Shown here in pieces: positions 1-7,953 of a DNA stretch of 51,377 bases; the first letter of the stretch is position 1, and every line of letters starts with the position of its first letter. Below the pieces are notes generated by a model that made no database searches, had not been told where the DNA came from, and saw only the letters and a list, made by a program, of their open reading frames with translations. This stretch comes from Bacteroidia bacterium (GTDB lineage: Bacteria; Bacteroidota; Bacteroidia; Bacteroidales; UBA932), in assembly GCA_030537315.1 (NCBI GenBank), contig JAUNNZ010000012.1, forward strand, positions 1 through 51,377. The letters run 5' to 3'. Both the position numbers and the translations under genes were made by a program.

Positions 1-58
1 TCAAAATGACAAAGAACTAAATTTATTTGACTAAAAAATTAACGCATCAGTAATAGTT

Positions 59-643
59 TTGAAATATGAAATAGCCTACTGTGTCATTCAACCGACAAAG
101 GACGGAAAGAAGGTTATGCCCTATGATTACTTGTGGGGTACAGGCTCAATGTACTTCAGGAGCAATGGAATTCCATCAATATGGAGAACGACAAAACAGG
201 GCGAAATAAAACCACTATATCAAGTCAAAGATTTTAACAAATGGAAAAGAGGCAAACTCTTCAGGACCACCTTGGATATACCGGAGGACTGGTATGTCTG
301 CAATGGAATAATACTTCCAGAAAATTATGTTGCTGTTAAGAAAGCAGAAGAAATATTAGGCTCTCCAAACGCGTATAGGGCATTGATGGCCAGAAAAATT
401 GATGACAAAGTAGTTAACCGTATGGCCAAAGCCAGAGGAATCAGCCTGGAAAACAAGGAAATGAGAATTGCTTGTATGGAACTTTGCGAAGAGATTTTTC
501 ACGAGAAATCTGTTAAGAATCTGAATTCAGAACAAAGAATAATCATCGCGAGGCGGCTGAGACAAAAATACGTAAGCACTTATAAGCAAATCGCAACCAC
601 CGTTCATCTACCTTTAATTGAAATCATTAGAAATATGCAATAA
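59..643 (+). pseudogene. Truncated RAYT-like (REP-associated transposase) C-terminal part
   Basis: The only usable start in this frame is a TTG at 59, and an in-frame TAA lies at 32-34. The 194-residue product begins with a stretch (residues 5-34) resembling the end of a Y1/HUH transposase domain in Bacteroidota RAYT proteins: a Gln-Pro-Thr-Lys-Asp-Gly turn, then a Tyr-Asp-Tyr-Leu-Trp-Gly-Thr-Gly-Ser segment. The rest looks like the accessory C-terminal part, with 'DWYVCNGIILPENYV' near residue 77 and a helix-turn-helix-like end (residues 155-194). No His-x-His pair or catalytic Tyr context is present, so the catalytic half is missing, either lost or off the window edge in another frame. The gene is far more AT-rich than its neighbours, as expected of acquired DNA. 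Palindromes just downstream fit a REP/RAYT context. The family call is from memory of motifs and is moderate; an unknown DNA-binding protein is the alternative. Confidence 0.42.
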
Positions 644-658
644 TATTCCCCTCCCTCC

Positions 659-690
659 CCGTTATCAAACTTAATTAAGTTTGATAACGG
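659..690. repeat. Perfect 32-bp palindrome
   Basis: Two 16-base arms meet without a loop; the core is TCAAACTTAATTAAGTTTGA. It lies 15 bases after the stop of the RAYT-like remnant. It could extrude as a cruciform, act as a protein-binding site or serve as a weak terminator, but no T-tract follows. The core recurs exactly at 797-816. Confidence 0.8.
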
Positions 691-723
691 AAGCCTTTTG
701 ACGCACATTAAATGGTTGCCATC

Positions 724-757
724 ATCAAACATAACCAAATTTACACATATGTTTGAT
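724..757. repeat. Imperfect member of the TCAAAC palindrome family
   Basis: ATCAAACATA at 724-733 is inverted as TATGTTTGAT at 748-757, with a 14-base spacer. It shares the TCAAAC outer arm with the palindromes at 659-690 and 797-816. Confidence 0.6.
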
Positions 758-794
758 CTTTGCACGAAGATTAGGGGGATAGAATGGATATACT

Positions 795-849
795 GCTCAA
801 ACTTAATTAAGTTTGAAGCGTGAATTAGATGCGTGAATTAAGTTTGAGC
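795..849. repeat. Nested palindrome with two alternative hairpins
   Basis: A 20-base perfect palindrome occupies 797-816 and is identical to the core at 659-690. A third half-site (836-849) is the exact inverse of 795-808. The left arm can therefore pair either with 807-816 or with 836-849, giving two mutually exclusive hairpins. The spacer also holds a direct repeat GCGTGAATTA at 818-827 and 831-840. The stretch 644-876 holds these repeats and no supportable gene. Confidence 0.7.
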
Positions 850-876
850 CGCAGAACGAGTTTCTACGCGTCGCCG

Positions 877-2100
877 CTACCTGACTTCTATCAGATTCGT
901 GAAAGCCCCGGTATATGAAAGACCAGTCTTGCGGTAGATGTCACTGCAGGAAGAGACCAGTGTAACGCTTCTTTGATCCTTAACCAGATCCTTTGAGTAC
1001 AAAGCATTTACATCGTGCAGGATATATGGTTCACCATCAATGCAGCCTATGTACATCATAGCATGGCCGGGCACAAGAGCAATGCTGCCCGGCAGCAGTG
1101 AGGCGTAGTCCACGGGGCCTTCCGCCGTCTTGTGATTGTTCCGGTCCATGTGCTTCATGCTGGAACTGTTGCGCGGCAGTTCTATTCCAAAGCAATAGTA
1201 AACCGAAAGCAGAGTCGCCGAGCAATCGTTATAACCTTCCGCACCACCCCAGCTGTATGGCGTGCCGAGCAGCTTGAACGCCAGTTTCAACACATTGGCC
1301 GTGGTGTACGGCAGATATCCGTCCGACATCTCGATGTCGATTTCCGACGGCACCAGCGAAAGCGTGCCGTCCTCCCGGCGAACGGGCGCAAGCACTGCGC
1401 CGTTTTCATCCTTCGCCAGTCTGGTGCCCATCATAAGGCGCATTTCACGCCCGGCAACGGTCACGAGTTTCTGTTCGAGCGTGACCGCAAAACGCGGACT
1501 CCTGACATAACGGACCATCTCATCCCTGTTGCAGCGGCCTATGTTGGCCGCTTCAACCCATCCGGCATAGTTGCGACCGCGGACGTAGTACCATTTGCCG
1601 TCGGCCGATTCGTGCCATATGAGCACACCTTCGCCGAGCCAGAGATGCGTCTGCTGGAAATCGTCGAAACACAGGCTTCCGCTTGTAATGCCGTCAGCGG
1701 TACAGGTCGTCGCGGTAGGAAAGCTGCGCAGATCTGCCGGCGTGGTGATTATTCCGTATTCAACGAACACATCGGCTTTAACTCCGTCAAGGTCGCGGTT
1801 TGCGAGAATCCTCTTTTTTGCGGCATTGGTTATTCTGGACTCGTCGAAATATCTGTATGAACGCGGAATGCTGTACTGGCAGATGGAACTGCGCACCTCG
1901 CTTCCGCCGACCATACGCCCGGCCGAGCAGATGTCAACGAGGTCAAGGTCGCCCTCTTCAACCAGCTCTGCATTGTACGCCGATATCTGTTCCCGGGTCA
2001 TCACGATTTCATCGGATGCCGGCCAGAAATCCGCCCTGGTCATCTCAGGAGTGGCACTGCCGCCCCATAAGACAGGAAATATCAACAACCACTTCATCAT
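877..2100 (-). CDS. Exported SH3-domain NlpC/P60 (C40) peptidase
   Basis: Predicted cell-wall peptidase that cuts peptide stems of peptidoglycan. The 407-residue protein has a short N-terminal hydrophobic segment (residues 1-15) for export. A helical cap and SH3-like modules follow (about 85-250), including a Trp-Tyr-Tyr-Val-Arg / Gly-Trp-Val-Glu signature near 170-182. The C-terminal NlpC/P60 domain has the nucleophile in Asn-Asp-Cys-Ser-Ala (Cys293), the general base in Pro-Gly-His-Ala (His346) and a third polar residue near His362. This N-cap plus SH3 plus NlpC layout is known for Bacteroides wall hydrolases that act on recycled or diet-derived muropeptides. Its ATG overlaps the trmB stop as ATGA, so it is the last gene of the long trxA-to-NlpC run. 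No terminator is evident after it. Confidence 0.85.
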   Translation of the reverse strand: MMKWLLIFPVLWGGSATPEMTRADFWPASDEIVMTREQISAYNAELVEEGDLDLVDICSAGRMVGGSEVRSSICQYSIPRSYRYFDESRITNAAKKRILANRDLDGVKADVFVEYGIITTPADLRSFPTATTCTADGITSGSLCFDDFQQTHLWLGEGVLIWHESADGKWYYVRGRNYAGWVEAANIGRCNRDEMVRYVRSPRFAVTLEQKLVTVAGREMRLMMGTRLAKDENGAVLAPVRREDGTLSLVPSEIDIEMSDGYLPYTTANVLKLAFKLLGTPYSWGGAEGYNDCSATLLSVYYCFGIELPRNSSSMKHMDRNNHKTAEGPVDYASLLPGSIALVPGHAMMYIGCIDGEPYILHDVNALYSKDLVKDQRSVTLVSSCSDIYRKTGLSYTGAFTNLIEVR

Positions 2101-2918
2101 TCTTCAGAATGTAATTTCTGCCTGCGCGTCTCTGCGGTATCGCGTCCGAAAAGCTGCCGGGGGCCCTCTACCGAACGCCAGTATTCCGCATCAAAGGATG
2201 CGGGACTCTCCATCGGGCCGTCCTTGTCGAGACAGAAGGCAAGATAATTGATTTTATATCCCTGTTCGAGAAACATGCTCTCGTAAAAAGTCTGCACTTC
2301 ACGGAGTTCAGGCCTGTCCCCGATGAATCCTACATCCTCGCAACCATACAGATCCTCTGTACACGCCAGCACTTTCAAACCATTTTCAGCACAGACGGCC
2401 TTGGTATATTCGTGGAGGAAGCGGGAGTCAGTCTTGAGATGAACAAGCCCCCCCTCTTTAAGAAAAGTCCGGTATCTCTCAAGGAAAAGCGGACAGCTGA
2501 GGCGGGCGTTTTCGCGGCGGTGCTGCGGATCGGAGAAGGTAAGCCATATCTCGGAGACCTCATCGCTTGCAAAAAACGCACGGATGAATTCTATTCTGGT
2601 ACGCAGGAAGGCGACATTGGACAATGCGTGTTCGGTTGCATATTTCGCGCCCTTCCACAAGCGCGCTCCCTTGATGTCGACACCGATATAATTCTTTGAC
2701 GGATCTCTCTGCGCAAGGTCGATCGTATACTCGCCCTTGCCGCAGCCCAGCTCAAGGACAATGGGGTTGTCATTCTTGAAAAAGTCCTTCCACCGCCCTT
2801 TCATCAAGTGGTCCTTCAGCGCAAAATAGCCATCGGCCAGCAGCTCCTCGGACGAAGGCTGGACGAGACAGGAGAAGGTCTCGTTCTCTGCGAATTTCCT
2901 AAGCTTATCGTGTCCCAT
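2097..2918 (-). CDS. trmB: tRNA (guanine-46-N7)-methyltransferase
   Basis: Methylates N7 of G46 in the tRNA variable loop using S-adenosylmethionine. The SAM-binding Leu-Glu-Leu-Gly-Cys-Gly-Lys-Gly-Glu-Tyr motif is at residues 55-64, and the acidic end of the next strand (Gly-Val-Asp) at 79-81. The TrmB signature is present in its Bacteroidota form, Thr-Phe-Ser-Asp-Pro-Gln (127-132), followed by Arg-rich residues and Arg-Leu-Ser. At 273 residues it is about 30 longer than the E. coli enzyme, with the extra length at both ends. The start overlaps the gldH stop by 14 bases, and its stop overlaps the NlpC/P60 start as ATGA, so the three are very likely cotranscribed and translationally coupled. 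Confidence 0.93.
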   Translation of the reverse strand: MGHDKLRKFAENETFSCLVQPSSEELLADGYFALKDHLMKGRWKDFFKNDNPIVLELGCGKGEYTIDLAQRDPSKNYIGVDIKGARLWKGAKYATEHALSNVAFLRTRIEFIRAFFASDEVSEIWLTFSDPQHRRENARLSCPLFLERYRTFLKEGGLVHLKTDSRFLHEYTKAVCAENGLKVLACTEDLYGCEDVGFIGDRPELREVQTFYESMFLEQGYKINYLAFCLDKDGPMESPASFDAEYWRSVEGPRQLFGRDTAETRRQKLHSEE

Positions 2919-3333
2919 CCTGTCTGCTGATTATCCCGAGTCCTCTGAAACCCGGTGGCGCATCCTGCACCCGGACCTCAATCTTCCAGTCACCGGTTTC
3001 CCCGGGCGCCACACCGCTCCTGTAAGTTTCCACCTCTTTCGAGGCATCCATATAAACCGTCTCTCCGGCCGTTTTGCCGGAAGGTGACGTCCAGGTGACA
3101 TCAAGTCTCACGGCATCTTCCAGCACCTTGCTCCGCGGCGTGTCAACTCTGGTGAAGAAAGATATGGAATAAGTGGCAAGCGAATCACCGAACGGAACGG
3201 CAAACGAATACACTCCCCCTTCGGCGTTGCCTTCCCTGATGAAGCGTTCGTATCCGCTGACCGGCGTGCACGCATACGGCAACAGCGAAAACGCCGCAGC
3301 CGCAATCATCGTCACCAGTCTGCCGGATGCCAT
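2905..3333 (-). CDS. gldH: GldH-family lipoprotein
   Basis: A 142-residue lipoprotein. The signal peptide ends in Leu-Pro-Tyr-Ala-Cys (Cys22), which would be acylated. The remainder is a small beta-rich domain with Tyr-Ser-Phe-Ala-Val-Pro-Phe and Asp-Trp-Lys-Ile-Glu-Val-Arg strands typical of GldH (PF14109). In gliding Bacteroidota GldH is required for motility; in non-motile Bacteroidales the family persists with an unclear envelope role. Placement directly after ricT and before trmB matches the usual order in the phylum and supports the call. The start codon shares one base with the ricT stop (TAATG). Confidence 0.8.
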   Translation of the reverse strand: MASGRLVTMIAAAAFSLLPYACTPVSGYERFIREGNAEGGVYSFAVPFGDSLATYSISFFTRVDTPRSKVLEDAVRLDVTWTSPSGKTAGETVYMDASKEVETYRSGVAPGETGDWKIEVRVQDAPPGFRGLGIISRQDGTR

Positions 3334-4532
3334 TATTCTGAAGGTTTCTTCTGCCCGCCGCGGCCTCCCTGGCCAGGCTTTCCGCCGCGTCCGCGGTTGC
3401 GGTTGTTGCGGCCGCCGCGCGACTTCTTCTTTTTAGGAGAATCGAAGCGGCTTATGCTGTCGTCACCGACTGCGGAGACGAACTCCGGAGCCGCCGGCTC
3501 CGGCTCTTCGCGGAGCGATTCCGGCTTTATGCCGTTCCTGTTCATCTTTATGATTTCACGCACGTCATAAGCATCCAGAGGATAGAGGTTCGCATCTGAA
3601 TTCTTGTCGTAAGAGAAATACATCACCTCCTGAAGGATGTCCGTCTTGCGCAGATAGGCAAGACCGTCCTTGAATTCCAGAGGTTCGCTGACCTTCGGGA
3701 TTCGTGACTGGGCGTCCAGATAGTTCGCAACCTCATAATTCAGGCAGCACTTCAGCTTGCCGCACTGGCCGGCAAGTTTCTGCGGATTCAGCGAGAGATC
3801 CTGGCAGCGTGCCGCAGCAGTCGATATGCTCTGGAAAGAAGTGATATAGTTGGCGCAGCAGAGCTCGCGGCCGCAAACTCCGAGGCCTCCGATGAGGCCG
3901 GCCTCCTGGCGGGCGCCGATCTGCTTCATTTCGATTCTGATCTTGAATTCCTCCGCGAACACCTTGATGAGCTGGCGGAAATCAACGCGACCGTCCGCGA
4001 TGTAGTAGAATATCGCCTTCGTACCGTCACCCTGGAATTCCACGTCGCCAATCTTCATTTCGAGCCCCATTTCGGCGGCTATGCGACGGGCTTTTATCAT
4101 TGTGTCCTGCTCCCTGGCTATGGCCATCTGCCACTTCTCTATATCGGTCTGGCGCGCCTTGCGATAAATCTTCTTGAGTCCTGCAGTCTCAGGGTCCATG
4201 CCTCTCGACTTCATCTGACGGAGGACGATAGGGCCTTCGAGCGTGACTATGCCGAGATCCTGGCCGTTGGTGGCCTCGACGATCACCAGATCCCCCTGAT
4301 GGATGCTCTGCGGAGAGTCATTGACATATATTCCCTTGCGGGTGTTCTTGAAACGGACTTCGAAGAAATTCGGACAGGTGCCGTCGTTGGCGTCCTTCAG
4401 CCAGTTGCGGTCGCCCAGCTTGCAGCAGCCGACGCGATACGCGCAATTGGTTTCTCCGGTTTCTTCGTCGTGCGTCACCGCACATCCGCGGAAACAGTCG
4501 AACTGTATGCTTTCGTTATCTGTATTGCTCAT
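3333..4532 (-). CDS. ricT: PSP1-domain protein RicT (YaaT-like) with RGG-rich tail
   Basis: A 399-residue PSP1-domain protein. In Bacillus the homologue is part of the Ric complex, which binds Fe-S clusters and modulates RNase Y-dependent RNA processing; the Bacteroidota role is not established. The PSP1 domain covers about residues 65-265. Conserved cysteines cluster at 220, 225-226, 243, 257 and 262-263, and an N-terminal set lies at 13, 17, 30, 36-37 and 53, consistent with metal or Fe-S binding. The last 30 residues are a disordered Lys-Ser-Arg-Gly-Gly / Arg-Gly-Arg-Gly-Gly tail, a typical RNA-binding composition. The start overlaps the holB stop (ATGA), and gldH follows. Confidence 0.88.
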   Translation of the reverse strand: MSNTDNESIQFDCFRGCAVTHDEETGETNCAYRVGCCKLGDRNWLKDANDGTCPNFFEVRFKNTRKGIYVNDSPQSIHQGDLVIVEATNGQDLGIVTLEGPIVLRQMKSRGMDPETAGLKKIYRKARQTDIEKWQMAIAREQDTMIKARRIAAEMGLEMKIGDVEFQGDGTKAIFYYIADGRVDFRQLIKVFAEEFKIRIEMKQIGARQEAGLIGGLGVCGRELCCANYITSFQSISTAAARCQDLSLNPQKLAGQCGKLKCCLNYEVANYLDAQSRIPKVSEPLEFKDGLAYLRKTDILQEVMYFSYDKNSDANLYPLDAYDVREIIKMNRNGIKPESLREEPEPAAPEFVSAVGDDSISRFDSPKKKKSRGGRNNRNRGRGGKPGQGGRGGQKKPSE

Positions 4533-5512
4533 ATATTCATATACAACCGGTCAACAAGATCGGTAAAAAGTATCTTTGAATTCACGTTCCTGTCTATCAG
4601 TGTCCCGGCTCTGCTGAGAGCTTCCAGCGCCTGGCGCGGAAACGTTTTGCGGCACTTTGCCGCCCATTCGGCGTAGTGTCCGTCCGGGACGGCCATCTGC
4701 GCGAGTCCCTGCTGATGCAGGAAAATCTGACGCATCGCGTCAGCTGCAAATTTACAAAAAGCTTTTGCACTTTCACGCGACGGCAGAGCCGCAATCCTCT
4801 CGCCCGCGTCAAGTGCGGCCGGCAGATTCCTGGAAACCAGCGCGGCCATGAGGTCGTCGAGCAGTTCAGGCTCGGCAAACTCCACCATACGCGCGACGCC
4901 CTCCGGCGCCACACGTATACGCTGGCAGCGGGAGATAATGGTCGGAATGACCTTCTCCGGAGAATGTGTTATAAGCACGAACTGCGTTTTCAGCGGAGGC
5001 TCCTCTATCATCTTCAAAAGACGGTTGGAAGTCTCCTGGTTCATTTTCTCCGGGAGGTAAATCACAACCGCGCGGTATCCCCCCTCAAGTGCGCTCAGCG
5101 AGAGCTTGTCCAACAGAGACTTTGCCTCGCTGACAGCGATCACGGAATTCTTGCTGTCGATTCCGAGCGCATCCAGCAGCTCGGACGAAGTGAAACTCGG
5201 GTTTTCCTGAACGAGAGCGCGGAACCTGTCCATATAATCCAGCGAGAGCATCTTGGACGCCGTAGGGAAAATGAAATGGACGTCGGGATGGATCAGTTTG
5301 GATATCTTATTGCATGAAGGACATACGCCGCAGGAATCGGAAGCGTTCCGGTTCGGACAGTATAGATGCTGCAGGAAAGCGAGGGTCAGCGGGAAAGCGC
5401 CGCCCCCTTCGTCTTCGTGGAAAAGGATGGCGTGAGGCACACGGCCGGCGTCCACCATTCCGGCGAGCGCTGACTTCATCTGGTCAAGACCCTGCACCTG
5501 AGAATACGTCAT
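4529..5512 (-). CDS. holB: DNA polymerase III delta-prime subunit
   Basis: Clamp-loader subunit of the replicative polymerase, 327 residues. The AAA+ core is recognisable, but the P-loop is degenerate (Phe-His-Glu-Asp-Glu-Gly-Gly-Gly near residue 32), as expected for delta-prime, which does not hydrolyse ATP. A zinc module with four cysteines follows (Tyr-Cys-Pro ... Cys-Gly-Val-Cys-Pro-Ser-Cys, about 52-69). The trans-acting arginine finger is in Ile-Ser-Arg-Cys-Gln-Arg. The start overlaps the polyprenyl synthase stop as ATGA, and its own stop overlaps ricT. Confidence 0.9.
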   Translation of the reverse strand: MTYSQVQGLDQMKSALAGMVDAGRVPHAILFHEDEGGGAFPLTLAFLQHLYCPNRNASDSCGVCPSCNKISKLIHPDVHFIFPTASKMLSLDYMDRFRALVQENPSFTSSELLDALGIDSKNSVIAVSEAKSLLDKLSLSALEGGYRAVVIYLPEKMNQETSNRLLKMIEEPPLKTQFVLITHSPEKVIPTIISRCQRIRVAPEGVARMVEFAEPELLDDLMAALVSRNLPAALDAGERIAALPSRESAKAFCKFAADAMRQIFLHQQGLAQMAVPDGHYAEWAAKCRKTFPRQALEALSRAGTLIDRNVNSKILFTDLVDRLYMNI

Positions 5513-6477
5513 GCTTTTCTGAAAGCGTTAAATTGCGCTATTTCAATAAGGTAATCCTTTGCAAGGCTGTCCGGGAAAAGATCGAGAGCGGAAATTGCCT
5601 TTTCTATGAATTCATCCAATCTTGCAGAGGCGTAGTCAATGCCTCTCTCTTCCCACACGAAATCGCGGACCTTGTCGCAATTTTCAGGATTGCGGTGAAT
5701 ATCCCTGATCATGCCGCGGATCTCTTCTTCGCGTGACGAATTCTTGAGCGCGCCAAGAAGAGGGAGCGTGATCTTCTGCTCCTTCAAGTCTATCCCGACC
5801 GGCTTGCCGAGTTCCTCAGTGCCGGCGTAATCGAGAATGTCATCCTTGATCTGGAATGCCATTCCCATATATTTCCCGAAATTGCAGGCCGCTTCGAACA
5901 GCTCGTCCGAAGCGCACACTGAATCAGCTGCCGCAGCCGTCGCGGCTTCGAACAGAGAGGCCGTCTTGCAGTATATGATGCGGTAGTACGCCTGTTCGTC
6001 GGTATCTGCGCGGGAGGCTTTCTCCAGCTGGAGCATCTCACCCTCGGAAAGGTCTGTAAGAGTCTTGGAAAGGAATTTCACCACCCTTCCATGCCCGTTT
6101 GACCCTATTACCAACTCAACCGCTCTGGCAAGCCAGAAGTCGCCGACAAGAACGGCGGCCGACGGTCCCAGCAGGGAGACAACAGTCGGGCGCCCTCTCC
6201 TTTCCGTACTCTCGTCCGCCACGTCATCGTGCATCAGGGTCGCATTGTGCAACAACTCGACAGCCGCCGCAAAACGCACGGTATCTTCCGTGATTTCGCC
6301 GCAGGCCTTCGCAGTAAGAAGCAGGATAATCGGACGCAGAAGTTTGCCGGAATTGTTGAGGATATTGTCGTTGGTCTCCTTGAGCAGATCAACGTCAGTG
6401 TGGAGTGCATCACTCATCAATGCCCTCATCTTGTCCCATTCCGGTCCGAGTATTTTCAGAATCTCGCTTACTGACAC
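5509..6477 (-). CDS. ispB: Long-chain trans-polyprenyl diphosphate synthase
   Basis: Condenses isopentenyl diphosphate onto an allylic primer to make the side chain of menaquinone (role inferred from family and phylum). The 322-residue protein has both Asp-rich metal motifs: Asp-Asp-Val-Ala-Asp at 84-88 with flanking Leu-Met-His, and Asp-Asp-Ile-Leu-Asp at 212-216 in Phe-Gln-Ile-Lys-Asp-Asp. Small residues upstream of the first motif (His77, Asn78, Ala79) suggest a long product. Chain length cannot be read from the sequence, so the symbol denotes the family. It overlaps the LOG gene by 10 bases and holB by 4. Confidence 0.88.
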   Translation of the reverse strand: MSVSEILKILGPEWDKMRALMSDALHTDVDLLKETNDNILNNSGKLLRPIILLLTAKACGEITEDTVRFAAAVELLHNATLMHDDVADESTERRGRPTVVSLLGPSAAVLVGDFWLARAVELVIGSNGHGRVVKFLSKTLTDLSEGEMLQLEKASRADTDEQAYYRIIYCKTASLFEAATAAAADSVCASDELFEAACNFGKYMGMAFQIKDDILDYAGTEELGKPVGIDLKEQKITLPLLGALKNSSREEEIRGMIRDIHRNPENCDKVRDFVWEERGIDYASARLDEFIEKAISALDLFPDSLAKDYLIEIAQFNAFRKA

Positions 6478-7004
6478 AGGATTTTCTTGAATTCGTCTAT
6501 CGTCTCCACGAAGATTACCCTGTCGCGATCCAACGGAGACATCATATTCGTGTTAACGTAATGGTCCAGAAGGGCTCGGAACGGCTCATAGAAGCCATAC
6601 GGGCCGAAAGCGACAATTTTGCCCTTGAAGAATCCCAGCTTGGCAAGGACCAGCGTCTCGATAAGCTCGTCCATTGTGCCTATACCTCCCGGCAAAGCCA
6701 CGGCCAGATCGACATCCTGACGCATTTTCATCTTGCGCTCCGCCATCGTTTCCGTCCATACGACTTCGCTCAGGCGGGGATGCAGAAGATCCTGCATGAA
6801 GCGTGGAATAACACCGATGTGATACCCGCCACAGTCGGCGATCTCATCGGCGATTTCGCCCATCGTTCCCTTGACCGTTCCGCCGGATACAGCGGCATAT
6901 CCAGACAAACAAGCCGCGCGGACAGCTTCCCGCGCAGCTTGATTGTATTTAGGATCTATGGTATAACTGGCGGAGCAGAAAAAGACCGCCTTTTTATCCA
7001 TCAT
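6468..7004 (-). CDS. LOG-family nucleotide phosphoribohydrolase
   Basis: A 178-residue Rossmann-fold protein of the TIGR00730/LOG family, which removes the base from cytokinin-type nucleoside monophosphates or related nucleotides; the bacterial substrate is usually unknown. The signature Pro-Gly-Gly-Ile-Gly-Thr-Met-Asp-Glu is intact at 105-113, and Met-Ala-Glu-Arg-Lys at 87-91 supplies the conserved Arg-Lys. The nucleotide-binding Gly-Gly-Thr-Val-Lys-Gly loop is at 41-46. The length matches the family. It sits 6 bases after the barrel protein and overlaps the polyprenyl synthase start. Confidence 0.88.
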   Translation of the reverse strand: MMDKKAVFFCSASYTIDPKYNQAAREAVRAACLSGYAAVSGGTVKGTMGEIADEIADCGGYHIGVIPRFMQDLLHPRLSEVVWTETMAERKMKMRQDVDLAVALPGGIGTMDELIETLVLAKLGFFKGKIVAFGPYGFYEPFRALLDHYVNTNMMSPLDRDRVIFVETIDEFKKILCQ

Positions 7005-7010
7005 ATGGTA

Positions 7011-7628
7011 TTAGAAGATGTATGCGATAGAAGCGGTGATACCGTTGCACTTGCCCTTAGGCGCGTCGGTCATTGAAGACCAGGAGAAATTGTAGACATT
7101 TCCGAGATTCCAGAAATATCTTGCAGATACCTGAAGGTGGCTGAAGAGTTCCACACCGAGGCCAAGGCCTACACCATACTCGAACTTGCTGGAAATGTTG
7201 TCCCAGGTCTTCCTGATCGTTTCACCTGAATACTGCTCGGTATTGGAAACGGCAAGGCCGATGAAAGGCTCTGCAAATCCATAGATACGGGCGAGTGAAC
7301 CAAGTCCGAAACCTACCTGAACCTGAACAGGAAGCTCAAGATATCCGGTTTTCCACTGGCCTTCGATAAATGGGCTGGTGCCGCCTGTGATGGCCTCCTC
7401 AACCTTCGTACCTTTGACATTGTATATGAGGGAAGGCTGGATTGCGACAAGGTTGCCGAGGGACATCTTGTATGTCACACCTACGTGATAGAGAGCGATG
7501 TTCTTGTAATCTGCGAGGGCTGACTTGAAATCGGTTTTTGATGATGTAAGTCCGGCAATGACACCGAACTGTGCAAATGAGCTGACTGAAATGAGAAGTG
7601 CAGCTGCTGCGACAATAAGTTTTTTCAT
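7011..7628 (-). CDS. Small outer-membrane beta-barrel protein
   Basis: A 205-residue exported protein. The signal peptide ends near Ser-Ser-Phe-Ala-Gln (about residue 20). The mature part alternates hydrophobic and polar residues in about eight strands and ends in Ala-Tyr-Ile-Phe, a C-terminal aromatic as used for insertion by BAM. It belongs with the PorT/OMP_b-brl type of eight-stranded barrels common in Bacteroidota. No catalytic motif is visible and the function is unknown. It lies 10 bases after trxA and 6 before the LOG gene, so it is probably transcribed with them. Confidence 0.75.
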   Translation of the reverse strand: MKKLIVAAAALLISVSSFAQFGVIAGLTSSKTDFKSALADYKNIALYHVGVTYKMSLGNLVAIQPSLIYNVKGTKVEEAITGGTSPFIEGQWKTGYLELPVQVQVGFGLGSLARIYGFAEPFIGLAVSNTEQYSGETIRKTWDNISSKFEYGVGLGLGVELFSHLQVSARYFWNLGNVYNFSWSSMTDAPKGKCNGITASIAYIF

Positions 7629-7638
7629 ATTATTTCAA

Positions 7639-7953
7639 TTAAAGTAATGAATCCAGAATTGATGCTATTTCCTGTTTCTGCACAAGGCCCACGCGTCTCT
7701 CAGCCAATTCTCCGTTACGGAAGAACAGGAGCGTAGGGACATTGCGGATACCGTACTGCATAGAGATGTCTTCACAGTCCTCAACGTTGCATTTGGCGAC
7801 GATGACGCGGTTGGCATATTCTTCGGCGATCTCGTCCACCGTTGGGGAAAGCACGCGGCACGGACCGCACCAGGAAGCCCAGAAGTCAATGAGAACGACA
7901 GCCGAGCTGTCAAGAACTTCCTGAAGATTTACGGGAGTAATAACCTTATCCAT
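7639..7953 (-). CDS. trxA: Thioredoxin
   Basis: A 104-residue cytoplasmic thioredoxin with the redox motif Trp-Cys-Gly-Pro-Cys at residues 28-32, the Phe-Trp-Ala-Ser strand before it and the cis-proline in Val-Pro-Thr-Leu-Leu. The frame stays open upstream to 8019, but that extension would read through the hairpin and promoter, so the ATG at 7953 is chosen; it gives the normal family length. A canonical promoter and a hairpin-U6 leader lie directly before it (see separate entries). It is the first gene of the nine-gene minus-strand run ending at 877. Confidence 0.93.
   Translation of the reverse strand: MDKVITPVNLQEVLDSSAVVLIDFWASWCGPCRVLSPTVDEIAEEYANRVIVAKCNVEDCEDISMQYGIRNVPTLLFFRNGELAERRVGLVQKQEIASILDSLL

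Noticed and set aside
1132-2251. Two long plus-strand ORFs opposite the NlpC/P60 gene
   Set aside because: Shadow frames; the minus-strand gene has SH3 and NlpC motifs and an ATGA junction with trmB.
4676-5317. Plus-strand ORF of 213 codons opposite holB
   Set aside because: Lies wholly inside a gene with intact motifs and shows no family features.
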